This document shows, in pieces, positions 7,694-15,914 of a stretch of 64,000 nucleotides of DNA. The stretch is taken from the NCBI GenBank assembly GCA_031277615.1, contig JAITMC010000024.1:1-64000 (forward strand), in the 5' to 3' direction. How positions within the stretch are numbered: the stretch's first letter is position 1; every line of letters starts with the position of its first letter. Source of the DNA: Chryseobacterium sp. Its GTDB lineage: Bacteria; Bacteroidota; Bacteroidia; Flavobacteriales; Weeksellaceae. The position numbers were made by a program, and so were the translations under genes. The notes beneath the pieces were generated by a model. That model was not told where the DNA came from and made no database searches. It was given only the letters and a program-made list of their open reading frames with translations.

Positions 7694-10015
7694 TTGAAAT
7701 TTCAGCTTTTGGCCAATCTTTACAAAAAAGACTCCCCTTTTCAGGTTTATATCTCATTCAAAAAATATTTGGATGTGCTGGAACATATCCGGTATAACGA
7801 CCGTCTGGAATACCGGGTCAATTACGCTGAATCCCTGATCGACAGTACCAAAAACTTTAAAGAACTCAGGGACGGTTTTCAGGATGTTTCCCTTCTGGAT
7901 AAACATGAAGACCTCATCAGGCTGCTTCTGGCAGACCTCTTCCCTACCGGTCTTACGCATAACGAAATTAAGGCGGCCAGCATTCCGTTGTCCAATATCA
8001 CCTTCAATTATACCGAAAGGTTCAAGAATATCCTTAAAGATGCGGGTAAAGACTTTGAAATAGAGCTCAGGAATATTGATGACAATGAATTCTATGTATT
8101 CTGCTGCTGCCTGATCCTTCAGAGCTATTTCAAAAGAGATATCAAAAGTTCGATCCCGTTTTATTATGATATCCCCAATAAACAGGGAATCATGAAACAT
8201 TATAAAATCACCGTTAATTCAGATTTTACAGAAGTTTATCCTACGGAAGATGCTAAGATTCCGGAAGATGATATTCTGGATATGCTTCTGGAAAACCTCG
8301 ATGATTTTAAACTCTGGAAAAAATATTTCCCGTCACAGTCATGGATTCTGAAAGGGTTTACCATTATTTCGCTGGTTGACTGTACCTCGGAAGTGGCTTT
8401 GTCTGATCTTAAATCAAGCATGATACAGATCGACCCTGAAGACCTTAATCCCGATGAAAACCTTACGGAAATTTTCAAATCCTATTTTGATGTGGCAGAC
8501 CTCAGTTTCGGACTGATGCTTTTTGACCAGAAAGGCCAGAAGCTGGAAAAACTTCCGATCTATGAGAGCCTGTTTACCAACCATATCCTTGATTTCTGGA
8601 TCAATGCCTTTGATGAGGAAACGCGCAAATATACGTTCAGCAATCTGAGCCATAATTCAAAACCGATCGTCGTTTCCAATGTCAACAATCTGGATGATAC
8701 TATAAAATCGCTTCCTTCTTTCAGTATTTTAAAAGATAACAACATCAACAGTTTCATGGTGATCCCTATCATGAAAGAGGGTGAACTGCTCGCCATTATG
8801 GAATTTACGTCCCATCATCCGAACAGTTTCAACGGTTTAAAGCTGAAAAAGATGGAATTTTTCACGGATATGATCCTCTTCTCCCTGACACGGTTCAGCT
8901 TTGAGAAAAACTACCAGATAGAAGCCATTATCCAGCGTGAATACACCTCGATCCACAACAGTGTGGTATGGAAGTTCAGAAATGAAGCGGAAAAATATTT
9001 CAACGCCTATCTGGCTAAGAAAATGTATACCCTTAAACAGATTTCCTTTAAAAACCTGACCCCGCTGTTCGGTTTTTCGGATATCCGTTCCTCTTCGGAT
9101 AAAAGGTATAATCTGATGCTCGAAGACCTCAACCAGCAGATTGATTTTCTTCATGAAATTTTTACCCTGATCAATTCCGATTCCGAAAAATACCTTCTGG
9201 CGCTGGATGTTTTTGAAAATGAACTGAACAACGAAATTAAGGCAGATACCGAACAGAGGCTCCAAAGGTTCCTCCGCGAAGAGATTCATCCTTATCTTCA
9301 GGGAAAACTGGAAGTAAAATCAGCCAGGGAAATAAAAGCAAAAATCAAGGATTACTTTTCCCAGGTTTTCCCTCAAACCGATCTCTTTTATGCCAACCGG
9401 AAAATGCTGGATGATTCCATTACCCTGCTCAACAGGAAACTTGCGGATATGCTGGATGAAGGCCAGATCAAAGCCCAGCAGATCTTTCCGCATTATTATG
9501 AACGCTTCAAATCAGATGGGGTGGAACATAACCTTTACACCGGGCACAATATTGCTCCCGATCTTCCGTATTCCTCCAAGGTCGTTCACAAACTCCGATA
9601 CTGGCAGATGAAAACCATCTGCAATATGGAACGCGAATACCAGACCTTCAAAAAAGATCTACCGATTCAACTGGATATCGCTTCCCTGATCTTTGTGTAC
9701 AACGAAAAAATAGACATCCGTTTCAGAATGGATGAAAAACGGTTTGATGTAGACGGTGCCTATAATTCCTATTATGAAATTATAAAAAAGCGCATCGATA
9801 AGGCCCACATCAAAAACTCTTCAGAAAGAATTACCTGCCCCGGAAAAATCACCATCGTCTACTTCGGTATGGAAAACCAGAAAGAATACCTGGAATACAT
9901 TACCAGGCTTCAGAAAAAAGGCATTCTCCAGCATGACGTGGAATTCCTGAAAGTAGAAGATCTGCAAGGGATTACGGGATTGCTGGCGCTGAGGGTTTCA
10001 CTCACTACTGATTGA
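7694..10015 (+). CDS. GAF-domain protein, large cytoplasmic sensor-like protein
   Basis: The protein has 773 residues without signal peptide or membrane segment. Residues about 265-392 look like a GAF domain (VADLSFGLMLFDQ ... SFMVIPIMKEGELLAIMEF). N- and C-terminal regions are mainly helical and not recognised; there is no kinase, cyclase or GGDEF output. The frame has no ATG for hundreds of residues, and an upstream in-frame TAA at 7685 excludes an earlier start, so TTG at 7694 is the best start. It overlaps a TAACTTTA sequence similar to a -7 box, so the transcript may have little or no leader. It is convergent with the DUF6705-like array, with 41 bp between stop codons. Confidence 0.7.
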   Translation: MKFQLLANLYKKDSPFQVYISFKKYLDVLEHIRYNDRLEYRVNYAESLIDSTKNFKELRDGFQDVSLLDKHEDLIRLLLADLFPTGLTHNEIKAASIPLSNITFNYTERFKNILKDAGKDFEIELRNIDDNEFYVFCCCLILQSYFKRDIKSSIPFYYDIPNKQGIMKHYKITVNSDFTEVYPTEDAKIPEDDILDMLLENLDDFKLWKKYFPSQSWILKGFTIISLVDCTSEVALSDLKSSMIQIDPEDLNPDENLTEIFKSYFDVADLSFGLMLFDQKGQKLEKLPIYESLFTNHILDFWINAFDEETRKYTFSNLSHNSKPIVVSNVNNLDDTIKSLPSFSILKDNNINSFMVIPIMKEGELLAIMEFTSHHPNSFNGLKLKKMEFFTDMILFSLTRFSFEKNYQIEAIIQREYTSIHNSVVWKFRNEAEKYFNAYLAKKMYTLKQISFKNLTPLFGFSDIRSSSDKRYNLMLEDLNQQIDFLHEIFTLINSDSEKYLLALDVFENELNNEIKADTEQRLQRFLREEIHPYLQGKLEVKSAREIKAKIKDYFSQVFPQTDLFYANRKMLDDSITLLNRKLADMLDEGQIKAQQIFPHYYERFKSDGVEHNLYTGHNIAPDLPYSSKVVHKLRYWQMKTICNMEREYQTFKKDLPIQLDIASLIFVYNEKIDIRFRMDEKRFDVDGAYNSYYEIIKKRIDKAHIKNSSERITCPGKITIVYFGMENQKEYLEYITRLQKKGILQHDVEFLKVEDLQGITGLLALRVSLTTD

Positions 10016-10040
10016 TCGTAACTTTAACCCCATTGATGAA

Positions 10041-10057
10041 AAATAACATCTCTTCAT
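10041..10057 (-). pseudogene. Truncated start of a sixth array paralog
   Basis: After the last paralog, the same stop-start overlap (TAATG) recurs, followed by AAG AGA and about ten more bases that match the MKRLLF start of the other copies with one base missing. The match then ends and the 3' end of the GAF gene begins. This looks like the scar of a deleted further copy. Confidence 0.45.
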
Positions 10058-10611
10058 TATTGTTTCGTGAAAATTAAATCTTTAGTGACAGGAAGATAAA
10101 CCTTTGTGTCCTGATTGCCCGGACAGTTTTGCTGATCAAGGACCATACTATTGGGTCTGTAATCCCAAGACAATTGTGTTGAATTCTTTTTAAATAAATA
10201 AACTTTACCCCAACCAACCATACAATTAGTTCCAGGATAATATAATACTACAGCATCTTCTTCAGGTGCAGACCATATACTATAAAAATCTCCATTGTTA
10301 TTATTTTGTGTATCCTGAAGAACAATTCCAGATAAGTTTTTTACAGTATATCTTACAATCAAGGCATCCATATAATAAGATTTATCAATTCTTTCTTTCA
10401 GCTTATGCTCAGCTTTAGTTATATACAATGTAACTTCATTTCCTTGATAATACGCTTTGTATATTCCTGTAAAAGGACTTAAATAATTATTTACATCTTT
10501 TATATAGGAATAAGCAGGAATATTTTCATAGTCAGTATTTAATGGATATATCTGCTGCGCTTTACAATAAAACACAGCCAATATAACTCCTAAAAATAAC
10601 AACCTCTTCAC
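10057..10611 (-). CDS. Secreted DUF6705-like protein, array copy 5
   Basis: The protein has 184 residues with signal MKRLLFLGVILAVFYCKAQ; the Cys followed by KAQ allows either lipidation or signal-peptidase I cleavage. The mature part begins YPLNTDYE, contains KD-NN-L-x-x-FTGIYKAYY-GNE and ends in a stretch shared by copies 2-5 (DQQNCPGNQ ... LIFTKQ). Two conserved Cys (GTNC and NCPG) may pair. It starts with GTG, overlapping the stop of copy 4 as TAGTG, which implies translational coupling. Resemblance to the DUF6705 family of Flavobacteriia is from memory of the pattern. The function is unknown. Confidence 0.65.
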   Translation of the reverse strand: MKRLLFLGVILAVFYCKAQQIYPLNTDYENIPAYSYIKDVNNYLSPFTGIYKAYYQGNEVTLYITKAEHKLKERIDKSYYMDALIVRYTVKNLSGIVLQDTQNNNNGDFYSIWSAPEEDAVVLYYPGTNCMVGWGKVYLFKKNSTQLSWDYRPNSMVLDQQNCPGNQDTKVYLPVTKDLIFTKQ

Positions 10612-11165
10612 TATTGTTTCGTGAAAATTAAATCTTTTGTTACTGGCAGATATACCTTTGTGTCCTGATTGCCTGGACAGTTTTGCTGATCAAGGATCAT
10701 ACTATTGGGCCTGTAATCCCAAGACAATTGTGTTGAATTTATTTTATATAAATAAACTTTTCCCCAACCTACACGACAGTTTGTACCAGAGTAATATAGC
10801 GCCACAGCATTTTCTTGAGGTTGAAACCAAATACTATAAAATTCTCTTGTATTATTATTTTGTGTATCCTGTAGAATGATACCTGCTGAATTTCTAACCA
10901 CATATTTAACAACTAAAACATCCATATAGTAGACTTTGTTTGGTGTTTTTTGCAATTTGTTTTCAACTTTAGATATATACAATATAGTTTCATTACCTTG
11001 AAAATAAGCTTTATATATGCCTGTAAACTGACCCAACTCATTGTTTGTATCTTTAATATAAGAATTGGCAGGTATAGTTTCATAATCACTATTTAAAGGA
11101 TATGTTTGTTGTGCTTTGCAATAAAACACAGCCAATACGACTTCCAAAAATAACAATCCCTTCAT
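10611..11165 (-). CDS. Secreted DUF6705-like protein, array copy 4
   Basis: The protein has 184 residues and the same architecture as its neighbours: signal MKGLLFLEVVLAVFYC, YPLNSDYET, the conserved GTNC and NCPGNQD Cys motifs and the shared C-terminal block. Its last ~52 residues are nearly identical to those of copy 2 (GWGKVYLYKINSTQLSW), while the middle differs, which suggests gene conversion between copies. The ATG overlaps the TAA of copy 3 as TAATG. The function is not known. Confidence 0.65.
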   Translation of the reverse strand: MKGLLFLEVVLAVFYCKAQQTYPLNSDYETIPANSYIKDTNNELGQFTGIYKAYFQGNETILYISKVENKLQKTPNKVYYMDVLVVKYVVRNSAGIILQDTQNNNTREFYSIWFQPQENAVALYYSGTNCRVGWGKVYLYKINSTQLSWDYRPNSMILDQQNCPGNQDTKVYLPVTKDLIFTKQ

Positions 11166-11713
11166 TATTGTTTCGTGAAAATTAAATCTTTAGTGACAGG
11201 AAGATAAACCTTTGTGTCCTGATTGCCTGGGCAGTTTTGCTGATCAAGGATCATACTATTGGGTCTGTAATCCCATAATAATTCAGTAGTATTAGTTTTT
11301 TTAAGATATATTTTACCATTTCCGACATTACAATTTGTTCCCATATAATAAAATATAGCTGTGTTTTGAAAAACTTTGTTACTATATAACCTTATTTCTG
11401 AATCATTTTGAGTGCTCTGAAGTATTGTTCCTGCTGCATTCTTTATGATATATTTAATAATTAACACATCTGAATAATATGTCTTTTTCGCCCTTTTTTC
11501 GAGTTTATATTCCATTTTCGAGATATGTAGAATAATTTCATTATCTTGGAAATTAGTTTTATAAATACCTACAAATGGATCTAATTCATTATTTATATCC
11601 TTTACATAGCCATTTGGGACTACATTTTCTGTAAAAGTATTTAAAGGAAATACCTGCTGTGCTTTACAATAAAACACAACCAATAAGACTCCCAAAAATA
11701 ACAATCTCTTCAC
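11165..11713 (-). CDS. Secreted DUF6705-like protein, array copy 3
   Basis: The protein has 182 residues, the most divergent middle region among copies 2-5 (NDSEIRLYSNKVFQ, NVGNGKIYLKK) but with the same signal peptide and the same C-terminal block. GTNC is followed by NVG instead of MVGWG or RVGWG. It starts with GTG within a TAGTG overlap with copy 2. The variable middle between conserved ends is what would be expected if the middle determines partner specificity; that is inference. Confidence 0.65.
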   Translation of the reverse strand: MKRLLFLGVLLVVFYCKAQQVFPLNTFTENVVPNGYVKDINNELDPFVGIYKTNFQDNEIILHISKMEYKLEKRAKKTYYSDVLIIKYIIKNAAGTILQSTQNDSEIRLYSNKVFQNTAIFYYMGTNCNVGNGKIYLKKTNTTELLWDYRPNSMILDQQNCPGNQDTKVYLPVTKDLIFTKQ

Positions 11714-12267
11714 TATTGTTTCGTGAAAATTAAATCTTTAGTGACAGGAAGATAAACCTTTGTATCCTGATTGCCTGGGCAGTTTTGCTGATCAAGGATC
11801 ATACTATTAGGTCTGTAATCCCAAGACAATTGTGTTGAATTTATTTTATATAAATAAACTTTCCCCCACCCTACCATGCAATTAGTCCCGGGATAGTAGA
11901 ATGCAATTGCATTTTCCTGTGGCTCAGACCATATGCTGTAAAAATCATTGGTATTATTGTTTTGTGTGTCTTTGAGAATAATACCTGTAGAACTTTTAAC
12001 GGTATATTTTGCAGCTATAACATCCATATAGTATCTTTTTTTAGTTCCATCTTCTAACTTATTTTCTACTTTCGTAAGATATAAAGTAATTTCATTCCCT
12101 TGATAGTTTGCTTTATATGTTCCTGCAAAAGCTCCAAGTTCATTGTTTAAATCTTTAATATAAGCGTAATCTGGGATCGTTTCATAATCAGTATTTAAGG
12201 GATATGTTTGTTGCGCTTTACAATAAAACACAGCCAATACTGCTCCTGAAAATAACAGTCTCTTCAT
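11713..12267 (-). CDS. Secreted DUF6705-like protein, array copy 2
   Basis: The protein has 184 residues: signal MKRLLFSGAVLAVFYC, YPLNTDYET, FAGTYKANYQGNE, GTNC and the C-terminal NCPGNQD block shared with copies 3-5. The ATG overlaps the stop of copy 1 as TAATG. Spacing between successive starts is 548-554 bp, so copies 2-5 form a near-regular tandem repeat at the DNA level. The function is not known. Confidence 0.65.
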   Translation of the reverse strand: MKRLLFSGAVLAVFYCKAQQTYPLNTDYETIPDYAYIKDLNNELGAFAGTYKANYQGNEITLYLTKVENKLEDGTKKRYYMDVIAAKYTVKSSTGIILKDTQNNNTNDFYSIWSEPQENAIAFYYPGTNCMVGWGKVYLYKINSTQLSWDYRPNSMILDQQNCPGNQDTKVYLPVTKDLIFTKQ

Positions 12268-12839
12268 TATTGCTTGGTGAAAATTAAATCTTTGGTGACA
12301 GGAAGATAAACTTTGATATCCTGATTACCCGGACAATCTCCCTCATTCAGTAAACTACTGTTGGGATGATAATCCCAATAAATTTGTGTTGAATTTATTT
12401 TTCTAAAATAAACCGTTCCCCAACCAACACCACAATTAGTTCCGGAATAATATAAAACTACGGCGTTATATTGAGGCATTGTTCCCATACTATAAAAGTC
12501 TTTTATATTAGATGGGATATTTTGTGTACTTTGAAGAATAATACCTGATGAATTTTTCACAGTATATCTAACGACTAAGGCATCCATATAATATGTTTTC
12601 TTTGTTCGCTCTTTTAGTGCATGCTCAACTTTTGTTATATACAATATAATTTCATTTCCCTGATAACTTGCTTTATAAGTACCAATATAAGGTTCTAGTT
12701 CATTATTCAAATCCTTTAAATAAGAGTAATCAGGAACAGTTTCTTCATCAGTATTCAAAGAATAAGTTTGTTGCGCTTTACATTGCAAAAAGCTTATAAA
12801 TAAAATAAAAAATGCTGCTACTATTTTAATTTTTTTCAT
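12267..12839 (-). CDS. Secreted DUF6705-like protein, array copy 1 (first in operon)
   Basis: The protein has 190 residues. It is the promoter-proximal and most diverged copy: a different signal peptide (MKKIKIVAAFFILFISFLQC) and a different pre-C-terminal stretch (DYHPNSSLLNEGDC), but the same last 16 residues and the same KAQQTYSLNTD mature start. It begins 15 bp downstream of the JAMM-like lipoprotein gene, so the array and that gene probably share a transcript. Likely the ancestral copy from which 2-5 were amplified. Confidence 0.65.
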   Translation of the reverse strand: MKKIKIVAAFFILFISFLQCKAQQTYSLNTDEETVPDYSYLKDLNNELEPYIGTYKASYQGNEIILYITKVEHALKERTKKTYYMDALVVRYTVKNSSGIILQSTQNIPSNIKDFYSMGTMPQYNAVVLYYSGTNCGVGWGTVYFRKINSTQIYWDYHPNSSLLNEGDCPGNQDIKVYLPVTKDLIFTKQ

Positions 12840-12854
12840 AATTGTATTATTTCA

Positions 12855-14390
12855 TTAAGGACAAGGAGTATCAGATGTTGTTCCATCCGAATTTAAATTT
12901 ACGGTATTTATCTTACCATTCTTTTCTACTCTTTGTAAGAGTACAAGATTATCATCTATATTCATCTTGTCTAAAGCATCAAAAAATAATTGCTCTAATG
13001 CCTTAGAATTTAGATCAGCACTATATCCAGTACCATTAAGATTTGTAGAAATTAGCTTTAATTTCATATGTTTTCTTTCATAATCATCTTTCAACGTTTT
13101 AATATCTTCTTCACTAAGATTTGCAATACTTCCGGTATTAGCCATAGTTCCATTATAACGTAAAATATAATGATATTCATTGGCTATCATTCCTACAAAA
13201 GCATTTTTAACTGTTTCAGGAGTCATTTGCAGAGCTACAATCTGATACAGGGTTTTAATATCCCTTACTGAGAACATACTTACTCCGTTCGGGGTATGGT
13301 TGTGATAAATACCTTTGTAACCTTTATAACCTGACAAGTTAGCACTATGCTCATCTCCTTCTATTATATCAGAAGCTGTATCGTCTTGTTTATATAAAAA
13401 AAACTGTTCTCCGATAGTTTTAGACTTCTGTTCCAGTGCCTCAATATTAGTTTTTACTTTTGGATTCTGAAGTATTGATTTTGTCTTCTCACAAGGATTG
13501 TTAGGGTCAGGCAGATTAGGCAAAGTAGGAGTTCCTATTGGGCAACCATTCTCATCTGTTAATCCCAATTGGGGTTTTAATGGAGGACTAACCTCACAAG
13601 GAGGCTCACTACTTCCTCCGCCTCCAGAACTGCCACTGCCTCCTCCTCCACTGCCACTTCCTGGGGAAGGATTGGATGTTCCGGGATCATCAGGGCTTCC
13701 TGTACATACATACGCAACAAGGCTATAGTGTTTAGGTCCTGCAAAACCTTCTTTCTGCCATTGGCAGCCACCCCATGAGCCCACATTATCCGCAGTATGT
13801 TCTCCGGTTGCACAGGGAATATAAACATCCACCGTCTCATATCCGCACGATTCTTTTCCCAAAGGGTTTCCAAAACTCCCCTTGGCGAGTTCTATAATCT
13901 CAGACTTCCCTTTTAGAGGGATACCGCTTCCTGATCTGATGCTTTGCTTTTCCTTCTCTGTAAGATAATAGGTGACCAGAAATTCCCTATACGTTCCGTC
14001 TGGCAGAGGTGACAGAAGAAGATTTTCCACAGGAGCACTCTCAGGAGCATTTTCTCTTACAATATTAAATGTATAAGTATGATAATCAGATCCGTTTTCT
14101 ATATAGATCACATGATCGGTATCAATAGAAACACCATTTCCATATTGAACGGATTTCCCGGAAGAAAGATTAGCTCTCTCTTTTATCTTATTCTCTACCT
14201 ATTCAATTTCAAAAAGAAGTTTACTTTTATGTTTACTTTCGGATAATGAAATTGTTTTGGAAGTAAGCTGGAATTTACTTTTATTATTATAAACTTCGTT
14301 ATGATCGGTAATATAATCATTCCTACAGGAATAAGCTGTGAACATCATCACTGTTAATACTGTCATCCAGAGAACATTTCTTTTCATCAT
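12855..14390 (-). pseudogene. Lipoprotein with Gly/Ser-rich linker and JAMM-like signature, interrupted by in-frame amber codon
   Basis: One frame runs from ATG 14390 to TAA 12855 with a single TAG at 14199-14201 and coherent coding on both sides (FEIE-stop-VENKIKER...). The first part encodes a lipoprotein signal (FTAYSC, Cys22). The downstream part has an N-terminal domain of about 150 residues, a Gly/Ser/Pro linker, and a C-terminal domain containing HNHTPNGVSMFSVRD, close to the H-x-H...S-x-x-D metal motif of JAMM/JAB peptidases but with one extra residue. A GTG at 14111 could restart translation, but without export signal. Either a disabled gene, a readthrough gene, or a base error. The JAMM assignment is tentative. 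Confidence 0.65.
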
Positions 14391-14721
14391 TGTATTGTTT
14401 TTAATTTGTTAAATATAAAAATTTTTCACAAACACATGAAAAAAATCTCAACTTTTGCAAAAAAATTTTGGACAAAATCAGAAAACACTTTTAATAAATT
14501 CATTAATAAAACTAATAATCTATAATAAATGTAAAATTTTTGTAATTTTCAGGATAGAAAGAGGTTCATCAATACACGTATTTTTCCAGCTTATGAGGAT
14601 TATAACTGATTCAATCAAATTAAAAAAATAATTGTTAAAAAGTACAAAATAAGCTGTCATCTACTAACGTATCGTAGTAAATGTATCGTAACTTTGTTTC
14701 GGTCAGTTCTATTACTTACTA
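14391..14721. other. AT-rich intergenic region without a gene
   Basis: These 331 bp separate the 5' end of the amber-interrupted lipoprotein gene from the 3' end of the HD-Pycsar effector gene, both on the minus strand. The stretch must hold the promoter of the lipoprotein-array operon, but no good TTTG/TAnnTTTG pair is visible on the minus strand. Near 14664-14696 the octamer GTATCGTA occurs twice or nearly so. No gene or clear terminator is seen. Confidence 0.4.
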
Positions 14722-15888
14722 TTAAAGCGAAAAAAACGCATACCCGAAAGAAAGCACAGAAATAATAATTCCGGCCATAAAGATCTTATAGGTGATTGAG
14801 AGAAGCTTGTACTTTCTGTCCAGCACTTTCCCCAGAAAATACAGGTCTTTTACCATAGAATCGTAGATATAATCCCGGTCTTTGATCAGGTCTCTCATGG
14901 CATCATGATAATCATTGAACAGCATCTGCTGAAAGTTTCCGAAAAATAAAAGGTTTACTTTTCTGTCTGAGATATCCTGTGAGGTGAACCGCGTCTTCGT
15001 TACATTCGGTTTGGTAGACAGAATGGCAAAAACAATGGTAAGCACACTGGACAGCAGCAAAATAAAACTTGGGATAATCAGGTGTGAATTTTTAGGAGTA
15101 TCCAGCTTCGGAACCAGTACCGAAAGACATACCGAAATAATCACGGCATTTACAGAAAGAAGGATATTGGCCTTACTGTCTGCAATATCGCTCAATCGGG
15201 TATGGTTGTTTAAGGTTACCCTAAACAGCGTGTCTACACTACGGTCAGATTTCGGATCTTTTTCTTTTTTAGTTTCAGAACCCTCTTTTTTATCCTCTTC
15301 TTTTTCCAGTTTCTTTTCTATTTTCTTTATGTTTTTCTTTTTCAAAGGGTCCCAGTTTTCTTTGGCATATTCGGTGTAATAATGATGTTTGTTTTTCAGC
15401 ATATCGAGATTGCCGGCATTCCATTCTTCATTGGAAAAACATCGTACATTGGTAAGCTCCCATTCTTTTCTCAGACAATCGGAAATATCATTATAATCAT
15501 GGCTGGCAAAATGGCTGCAGTCGGCATCTTTTACAATCTGTTCCAAGAGATTCTGAGGCTCATAGGTAATTTTGGTGGCAAGGATCAGCCGGGCAACATC
15601 CTGAATATAATTTTCGGGATAGTTTTCCTGCAGCAGGAAGTTTCTAAGGATTTCCACGCCCCGCTCCTCATGATTCTGCGCACATTCTATATAACCCGTA
15701 TCATGGAACCAAAGGGCCAGCAGAACTTTTTCCTGATCGTCCATAGCAACCGGGGTATGCTTCATGATCTCCTCAGCCTTATTAACGGTGTATGTGGTAT
15801 GAATAAAATTATGGTAAAAATATACAGAAGATAACTTATCTTTGAATAAGATTTCAACATAATCTTTAGCTTTGTGTAAAATGCTCAT
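14722..15888 (-). CDS. HD-domain protein with Pycsar-type transmembrane effector domain
   Basis: The protein has 388 residues. Residues about 20-140 form an HD phosphohydrolase domain: His30, His62-Asp63 (WFHDTGY), His73 and Asp121/Asp123. A Lys/Glu-rich charged linker spans 180-215. Residues about 220-388 match the Pycsar effector membrane domain (PycTM type) by the DSKANILLSVNAV motif at 237-249, followed by membrane segments near 242-260, 268-290 and 365-385. PycTM effectors sense cyclic pyrimidine nucleotides and damage the membrane in phage defence. No cyclase gene is near, so the role here could be housekeeping or respond to another signal. It is head-to-head with the metallophosphoesterase gene, 26 bp apart. 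Confidence 0.8.
   Translation of the reverse strand: MSILHKAKDYVEILFKDKLSSVYFYHNFIHTTYTVNKAEEIMKHTPVAMDDQEKVLLALWFHDTGYIECAQNHEERGVEILRNFLLQENYPENYIQDVARLILATKITYEPQNLLEQIVKDADCSHFASHDYNDISDCLRKEWELTNVRCFSNEEWNAGNLDMLKNKHHYYTEYAKENWDPLKKKNIKKIEKKLEKEEDKKEGSETKKEKDPKSDRSVDTLFRVTLNNHTRLSDIADSKANILLSVNAVIISVCLSVLVPKLDTPKNSHLIIPSFILLLSSVLTIVFAILSTKPNVTKTRFTSQDISDRKVNLLFFGNFQQMLFNDYHDAMRDLIKDRDYIYDSMVKDLYFLGKVLDRKYKLLSITYKIFMAGIIISVLSFGYAFFSL
15841..15874 (+). promoter_or_regulatory. Bacteroidota-type promoter for the metallophosphoesterase-barrel gene
   Basis: TTTG at 15841-15844, 22 bp, then TAGCTTTG at 15867-15874, fitting the -33/-7 consensus TTTG-N17-23-TAnnTTTG. It points toward the ATG at 15915 and lies inside the 5' coding end of the divergent HD-Pycsar gene. 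A second TATCTTTG at 15837-15844 overlaps but lacks a matching -33 element. Confidence 0.5.
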
Positions 15889-15914
15889 CCCTGAATTTTT
15901 GTTAATGTAAATTT

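Noticed and set aside
13498-13728. 76-codon plus-strand reading frame with Pro/Leu-rich product
   Set aside because: It is the complement of the Gly/Ser-rich linker of the amber-interrupted lipoprotein gene; low complexity keeps both strands open.
14689-14696. TAACTTTG as a plus-strand promoter box
   Set aside because: No -33 element at the correct spacing and no plus-strand gene for more than 1 kb.
15382-15834. 150-codon plus-strand frame inside the HD-Pycsar gene
   Set aside because: No recognisable domain, no promoter, fully antisense to conserved HD-domain coding sequence.
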